From assembly GCA_017523005.1 (NCBI GenBank), contig JAFWXG010000181.1:1-9605 (forward strand): DNA of 9,605 nucleotides, written 5' to 3'. Shown piece by piece: positions 6,673 to 9,605 of the stretch (the stretch's first letter is position 1; each line of letters begins with the position of its first letter). Source of the DNA: Clostridia bacterium (GTDB lineage: Bacteria > Bacillota > Clostridia > RGIG6154). The notes beneath the pieces were generated by a model, which saw nothing but the letters and a program-made list of their open reading frames with translations, was not told where the DNA came from and ran no database searches. A program made the position numbers and the translations under genes.

Positions 6673-7152
6673 TTATTTGTGGTATGTTTCGTTATTGTTT
6701 ATCTTAAAAGCACGGTAAATCTGCTCTGTCAAGCAAAGCCTGATAAGCTGATGCGGGAAAGTCATTTTTGAAAAGCTTAATTTTAAATGCCCTGCTTTTT
6801 TTACTTCTTCGCTCAAGCCCAAAGACCCGCCGATTATAAATGCTATTGAACTAAACCCGTTATTTCCTGCGTTTTCTATGGTTTTTGCAAGCTGTTCTGA
6901 TGAAAGACAAGTTCCCTCTACACAAAGCGGGATAACATAGTCATTTGGCTGTAGCTGTTTTAATACCTTTTCTCCCTCTTTTTTAAGCACCTCTTTTTCC
7001 TGTGCGGGGGAGGGATTGTCAGGAATTTTTTCGTCGGCAAGCTCAATAATTTTGAAGTCGCAAAAACGGGACAGACGCTTTCCATATTCAGCAATTCCGT
7101 CCTTTAAATACTTCTCTTTGAGTTTTCCCAATACAATCATCTTTATCTTCAT
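6673..7152 (-). CDS. rlmH: 23S rRNA (pseudouridine-1915-N3)-methyltransferase RlmH
   Basis: This small SPOUT-class (trefoil-knot) enzyme methylates pseudouridine 1915 in helix 69 of 23S rRNA on assembled ribosomes. It has 159 residues, the standard length. Seen: the N terminus VLGKLKEKYLKDGIAEY, the SAM-site FIIGGSLGLSEE (about 105-116), then LSFSKMTFPHQLIRLCLTEQ and the family's C-terminal ETYHK. ATG 7152 is chosen because the family begins MKIxxI...GKLKEKY; an internal ATG at 7140 would remove the first beta strand. AAGG at 7157-7154 looks like a weak ribosome binding site but lies only 1 nt from the start. It would also be upstream of the predicted transcription start, so translation may be leaderless. 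The gene heads an operon with rlmD 10 nt downstream. Confidence 0.96.
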   Translation of the reverse strand: MKIKMIVLGKLKEKYLKDGIAEYGKRLSRFCDFKIIELADEKIPDNPSPAQEKEVLKKEGEKVLKQLQPNDYVIPLCVEGTCLSSEQLAKTIENAGNNGFSSIAFIIGGSLGLSEEVKKAGHLKLSFSKMTFPHQLIRLCLTEQIYRAFKINNNETYHK

Positions 7153-7158
7153 GCCTTA

Positions 7159-7187
7159 ATTATAAATAAATTGCATGAAATTGTCAA
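7159..7187 (-). promoter_or_regulatory. Consensus sigma-A promoter for rlmH-rlmD
   Basis: On the minus strand TTGACA (7187-7182) and TATAAT (7164-7159) are separated by exactly 17 nt, a full match to the sigma-A consensus. With the usual spacing from the -10 box, transcription would begin at or within a base or two of 7152, the A of the rlmH start codon, giving a leaderless mRNA. The -35 is 8 nt from the -35 of the divergent plus-strand promoter. Confidence 0.85.
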
Positions 7188-7195
7188 GAAATTGC

Positions 7196-7224
7196 TTGAT
7201 TTTTTAAAATAATGAGTGTATAAT
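7196..7224 (+). promoter_or_regulatory. Sigma-A promoter for the leader peptide-corA transcript
   Basis: TTGATT (7196-7201) and TATAAT (7219-7224) are 17 nt apart on the plus strand. Transcription is expected at about 7231, giving a roughly 27-nt untranslated lead before the leader ATG and about 176 nt before corA. The promoter faces away from the rlmH promoter. The two -35 boxes form a dyad, TCAAG (7184-7188) and CTTGA (7195-7199), which could be an operator but is largely a by-product of facing TTGA sequences. Confidence 0.8.
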
Positions 7225-7257
7225 AATGTTGAAATATTTTGTAAAGGAGTTGAGGGC

Positions 7258-7305
7258 ATGAGTGACCCGTATCCTAATTTGTTAAAATTTAATAAAATTG
7301 ATTAG
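7258..7305 (+). CDS. 15-residue corA leader peptide with Asp-Pro-Tyr-Pro motif
   Basis: ATG 7258 to TAG 7303-7305 encodes MSDPYPNLLKFNKID. A strong ribosome binding site, AAAGGAG (7243-7249), stands 8 nt before the ATG, and the ORF lies just after a good promoter, so it is very probably translated. Asp3-Pro4-Tyr5-Pro6 recalls the acidic/proline-rich start of enterobacterial MgtL, which destabilises the ribosome at low Mg2+ and thereby raises expression of a Mg2+ transporter. That comparison is by motif and context only; there is no overall similarity. The stop codon directly abuts the antiterminator half-stem at 7306, the layout expected of a leader whose translation decides transcription of corA. 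Alternatives are a proline-supply sensor or a peptide that only loads ribosomes. Confidence 0.8.
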   Translation: MSDPYPNLLKFNKID

Positions 7306-7358
7306 GCAGGGTAATTCTTACGCTCTTTAGTTTGCCCTGCGGAAAGCAGGGCATTTTT
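7306..7358 (+). promoter_or_regulatory. Transcription attenuator of corA (antiterminator/terminator switch)
   Basis: Two exclusive RNA structures share 7333-7340. The antiterminator pairs GCAGGGTAA (7306-7314) with TTGCCCTGC (7332-7340), nine pairs with one G-U and a 17-nt loop. The terminator pairs TGCCCTGC (7333-7340) with GCAGGGCA (7346-7353), followed by five Ts. The 5' antiterminator strand starts on the base after the leader stop codon, so a ribosome at that stop would cover it. A further pairing, GGGCA (7254-7258, at the leader ATG) with TGCCC (7333-7337), is also possible. No M-box or other recognisable riboswitch fits in this short leader. Prediction: full leader translation favours termination; early abortion or stalling favours corA expression. 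Confidence 0.75.
7333..7358 (+). terminator. Intrinsic terminator inside the corA leader
   Basis: A perfect 8-bp stem, TGCCCTGC (7333-7340) with GCAGGGCA (7346-7353), closes a 5-nt GGAAA loop and is followed by TTTTT (7354-7358) and further A/T. It lies about 50 nt upstream of the corA start and downstream of the only good promoter, so it must be bypassed for corA to be expressed from it. Confidence 0.88.
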
Positions 7359-7406
7359 ATATTTAAATTTGCCTCTTTCTTTCAATTACGAAAAGGAGGT
7401 TTTTTT

Positions 7407-8333
7407 ATGATTTCTTTCTACAAAACAGAAGAAAAAAAGATAGTTCAGCTCTCTGAAAGACAAGACGGTTGCTGGATAAATGTAACAGACCCAACAGAAG
7501 CAGAGCTTGATGAACTTGCTAACGGTTTGGGTATCGAAGAGGATTTCTTGCGCGCCGCACTTGACGAAGAAGAATCGTCCCGTATTGACGCAGAAGACGG
7601 AACCGTACTTGTTATTGTCGACATTCCGAGAGTAGAACGCGAAGGCGAGGCCGTTATTTATTCTACCATGCCGTTCGGTATTATTTTCGCGCCAAACAAT
7701 GTTGTTACCGTTTGCTTGAAAGAAAACACTATCATCCGCGAATTTGCAAACGGATGTGCAAAACAGTTCAAAACAGAATTTAAAACTCAGTTTGCTTTTA
7801 ATCTTTTATACACTATCGCAAACAGATATTTGCAGTACTTAAAGCAGATTGATAAAATTTCTTCTCATGTTGAGAAAAAACTTCATGTTTCCATGAAGAA
7901 TTCAGAACTTATTCAGCTTTTGGATTTGGAAAAGTCACTGGTCTATTTTTCCACTTCTTTAAAAGGTAATCAGGTTACTCTGCAAAAGCTGATGCGCGGT
8001 AAATTTATTAAAATGTACGAAGAAGACCAGGAGTTAATGGAAGATGTGTTAATCGAAGTGCGTCAGGCAATAGAGATGTCAGAAATTTATTCGAGTATTC
8101 TGTCGGGAACTATGGACGCATTTGCATCAATTATTTCCAACAACTTAAACAATGTCATGAAGGTTCTAACTTCCATGTCAATTATCTTAACAATACCCAC
8201 AATGATTGCAAGCTTTTACGGTATGAATGTTTCGGGACTCCCAATTCCGTCATTCTGGTTCCCTGTCGGGTTGTCTTTGCTTGTAACAATCGGTGTTGCT
8301 GTTTTCTTAAAAATAAAAGGACTGCTTAAATAA
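7407..8333 (+). CDS. corA: CorA-family divalent cation (Mg2+/Co2+) transporter
   Basis: This 308-residue inner-membrane channel-type transporter is of the pentameric CorA family. The N-terminal cytoplasmic alpha/beta domain spans about residues 1-130. A long helical stalk (about 131-245) follows, then two C-terminal membrane helices (about 250-270 and 284-304). YGMN at 271-274 is the signature at the pore mouth. The following loop reads VSGLPIPSF, lacking the MPEL sequence of classical CorA but as seen in many Firmicute members; Mg2+ is the likely ion, with Co2+, Ni2+ or Zn2+ possible. AGGAGG (7394-7399) stands 7 nt before ATG 7407, which settles the start. An upstream in-frame TTG at 7332 would place coding sequence across the leader terminator and is rejected. 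Expression is probably set by the leader peptide and attenuator upstream. Confidence 0.94.
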   Translation: MISFYKTEEKKIVQLSERQDGCWINVTDPTEAELDELANGLGIEEDFLRAALDEEESSRIDAEDGTVLVIVDIPRVEREGEAVIYSTMPFGIIFAPNNVVTVCLKENTIIREFANGCAKQFKTEFKTQFAFNLLYTIANRYLQYLKQIDKISSHVEKKLHVSMKNSELIQLLDLEKSLVYFSTSLKGNQVTLQKLMRGKFIKMYEEDQELMEDVLIEVRQAIEMSEIYSSILSGTMDAFASIISNNLNNVMKVLTSMSIILTIPTMIASFYGMNVSGLPIPSFWFPVGLSLLVTIGVAVFLKIKGLLK

Positions 8334-8343
8334 CAGTCCTTTT
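8315..8343 (+). terminator. Hairpin overlapping the corA stop codon (weak terminator)
   Basis: AAAAGGACTG (8315-8324) pairs with CAGTCCTTTT (8334-8343), 10 bp around a 9-nt loop that contains the corA TAA (8331-8333). The only Ts are the four closing the stem; AAATAAAAAGG follows. It may stop transcription partially or protect the corA mRNA 3' end. The next gene starts 22 nt later with no convincing promoter between, so some read-through is plausible. Confidence 0.55.
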
Positions 8344-8364
8344 AAATAAAAAGGAGGAATATAT

Positions 8365-9605
8365 ATGAAAAAGTTATTATGTATGGTGCTTACAGCAATT
8401 ATGGTTTTGTCCATTTGTATGCCTTGTATGGCAGAGTATGTTCAGCCCATTAAAATCAAGGTGGTTGCAACAGGTTCTGCTGGCAACAAAAGAATTGTTG
8501 TTGACACAACTGATTTCCCAATCCCCGTAACAGAAGAAAATCAGTTTTTGGGTTGGGTATTAAACGGAACTGTAACCTACTCAGGTGTAGACAACTATTC
8601 AAAATCCGTTCCTTTTAAAAATGTAGAAGTTTTAAAAAGCGATGTCCGCACAAACGCAACCGCATTGGATTTTAAAATCCCTGACGGATATACAATGTGC
8701 ACAAGCAACGCTGCAGATAAAGAAACAGTGTGGAATTTAACCTTGTCAAAACCAAAAGGTGCAACAGGCACATCAACACCTGTTAAAAAGGAGGAAGCTG
8801 TGCTCTCTTCATTTAAATTAAAAGACGGCGAAGAGCTTATCATTATAAAGGCAGAAGATTTTAAAGATGATTTGGGAAGATGGAAAATTGTTGGTTCCTC
8901 CAACAACTCAATTCTCTCTGTTATGCAGGGCGTTGAACTTCCTGAAGGTTCTGATTTATCCCCTGCAAACACTAAAATCGCTATAAATAAAAGCGGTACA
9001 TATTATGTTCACGCCCTTGCTCTTGACTATGCTGAAAATCAGCCTGCAACCCGTCACTTTACAGTAGCATTGGATGACGAGCTTATGCCCGAAAAGGCCG
9101 GCACTCACAAACAAGAGGGTTGGAAATGGCAACTTTTAGGTCAAAAAGAGTTAGAGGCAGGAGAAGTAAAAGTTTCTTTAGTTGATACTTCAAACTTCTT
9201 TGGAAGATGTCAGGCAATCGCCTTAACTACCGACAAAGATTTTGTAGGTCCGTCAGATAAAGAAATAATAAGCGTTGCAAATAAATATGCCGCAGGTCAG
9301 AAAATCGAAATAAATGTTCCTACAAATAAATTAGGAAAGTCTGTTATGCTGTTTTTGGGAAGTCCTAAGGCTTATGTTATGAGTAAAGAAGCTAAGATTG
9401 ACAAAGACAACGAAACAGTTGTTCCGTTCACCGAAAATGACAGAACATTAGTTCCTGTTCGCTTTATTTCAGAAAGCTTTGGCGCAAAGGTTGGCTGGGA
9501 TGATGCCACACAAACCGTTACAGTAAACGCAAACGGCAAAGAAATAAAAATGGTGCTCGGAAAAGCTGAAATGACTGTCGACGGAAAAGCTGTTGCATTA
9601 GATAC
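8365..9605 (+). CDS. Secreted protein with CBM-like beta region and copper-amine-oxidase-like stalk domain, 3' end outside window
   Basis: ATG 8365 has AAGGAGG (8351-8357) 7 nt upstream. The frame is open to the window edge, giving 413 complete codons. The N terminus is a signal peptide (KK, hydrophobic core, probable cleavage after CMA at residue 23), so the protein is exported. Residues about 25-130 are a beta-rich region of unknown type, followed by a Gly/Thr/Lys-rich linker (about 131-147). Residues about 154-292 look like a beta-sandwich of carbohydrate-binding type, with AEDFKDDLGRWKIVG, SGTYYVHALALDY, GWKWQLLG and FFGRCQAIALTTD. From about 343, NETVVPFTENDRTLVPVRF and ESFGAKVGWDDATQTVTV are the 'copper amine oxidase N-terminal-like' stalk domain common in clostridial surface proteins; this domain does not imply amine oxidase activity. 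Glycan binding is inference from fold-like patterns. The link to corA is probably only positional. Confidence 0.88.
   Translation, partial: MKKLLCMVLTAIMVLSICMPCMAEYVQPIKIKVVATGSAGNKRIVVDTTDFPIPVTEENQFLGWVLNGTVTYSGVDNYSKSVPFKNVEVLKSDVRTNATALDFKIPDGYTMCTSNAADKETVWNLTLSKPKGATGTSTPVKKEEAVLSSFKLKDGEELIIIKAEDFKDDLGRWKIVGSSNNSILSVMQGVELPEGSDLSPANTKIAINKSGTYYVHALALDYAENQPATRHFTVALDDELMPEKAGTHKQEGWKWQLLGQKELEAGEVKVSLVDTSNFFGRCQAIALTTDKDFVGPSDKEIISVANKYAAGQKIEINVPTNKLGKSVMLFLGSPKAYVMSKEAKIDKDNETVVPFTENDRTLVPVRFISESFGAKVGWDDATQTVTVNANGKEIKMVLGKAEMTVDGKAVALD

Noticed and set aside
7332..7406. N-terminal extension of CorA from TTG 7332
   Set aside because: It would be translated across the leader terminator, has no family similarity, and ATG 7407 has an excellent AGGAGG 7 nt upstream.
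7225..7406. M-box (ykoK) Mg2+ riboswitch upstream of corA
   Set aside because: The whole leader is about 176 nt, much of it taken by the peptide ORF and the terminator. I see none of the multi-helix conserved core of an M-box; the only strong pairings are the antiterminator and terminator.
8595..8972. Minus-strand 125-residue ORF
   Set aside because: It is a shadow of the secreted stalk-domain gene, low-complexity Ser/Pro-rich, with no ribosome binding site support.

Overview
The window looks like chromosomal DNA from an uncultured or gut-type clostridial Firmicute. It is AT-rich, genes have AAGGAGG-type ribosome binding sites, promoters have sigma-A-like hexamers, and the proteins are typical of the class: an M18 aminopeptidase, an ECF S component, a YitT/DUF2179 protein and a secreted protein with a copper-amine-oxidase-like 'stalk' domain. 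A GH78-like protein together with a stalk-domain protein suggests a plant-glycan-degrading lineage, perhaps near Monoglobus. That placement is inference.

Layout: positions 1-4626 hold four plus-strand genes: the 3' part of a GH78 (alpha-L-rhamnosidase-like) gene, an M18 aminopeptidase, an ECF transporter S component and a YitT-family membrane protein. They end at a strong, probably bidirectional terminator (4631-4657). Positions 4658-7152 are minus-strand: rlmH and rlmD (two 23S rRNA methyltransferases 10 nt apart), then an array of small hairpins, a possible 7-codon ORF, a small AT-rich membrane-protein gene, and a short remnant that reads like a second rlmD 3' end. Back-to-back promoters at 7159-7224 drive rlmH leftwards and a plus-strand transcript rightwards. 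The plus-strand transcript encodes a 15-residue leader peptide, an attenuator and a CorA-type divalent-cation transporter. A secreted stalk-domain protein follows and runs off the right edge.

The most interesting system is the corA leader. The peptide MSDPYPNLLKFNKID has an Asp-Pro-x-Pro motif like that of enterobacterial MgtL, where such residues destabilise the translating ribosome at low Mg2+. A 9-bp antiterminator begins on the base after the leader stop codon and competes with a perfect 8-bp intrinsic terminator. The layout predicts that a ribosome finishing the leader masks the antiterminator (corA off), while one aborting or stalling early frees it (corA on). This would be a translation-coupled Mg2+ sensor built on transcription attenuation, without an M-box riboswitch. 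The structure is read directly from sequence; the Mg2+ logic is inferred by analogy.

Second in interest is the 3' flank of rlmD. The array of hairpins separated by ATATCGA overlaps the last rlmD codons, and a second rlmD-like 3' end lies about 700 bp downstream in the same orientation, as expected of an old integration into the 3' end of this gene. rlmH also appears to be transcribed from its own start codon (leaderless) by a consensus promoter.
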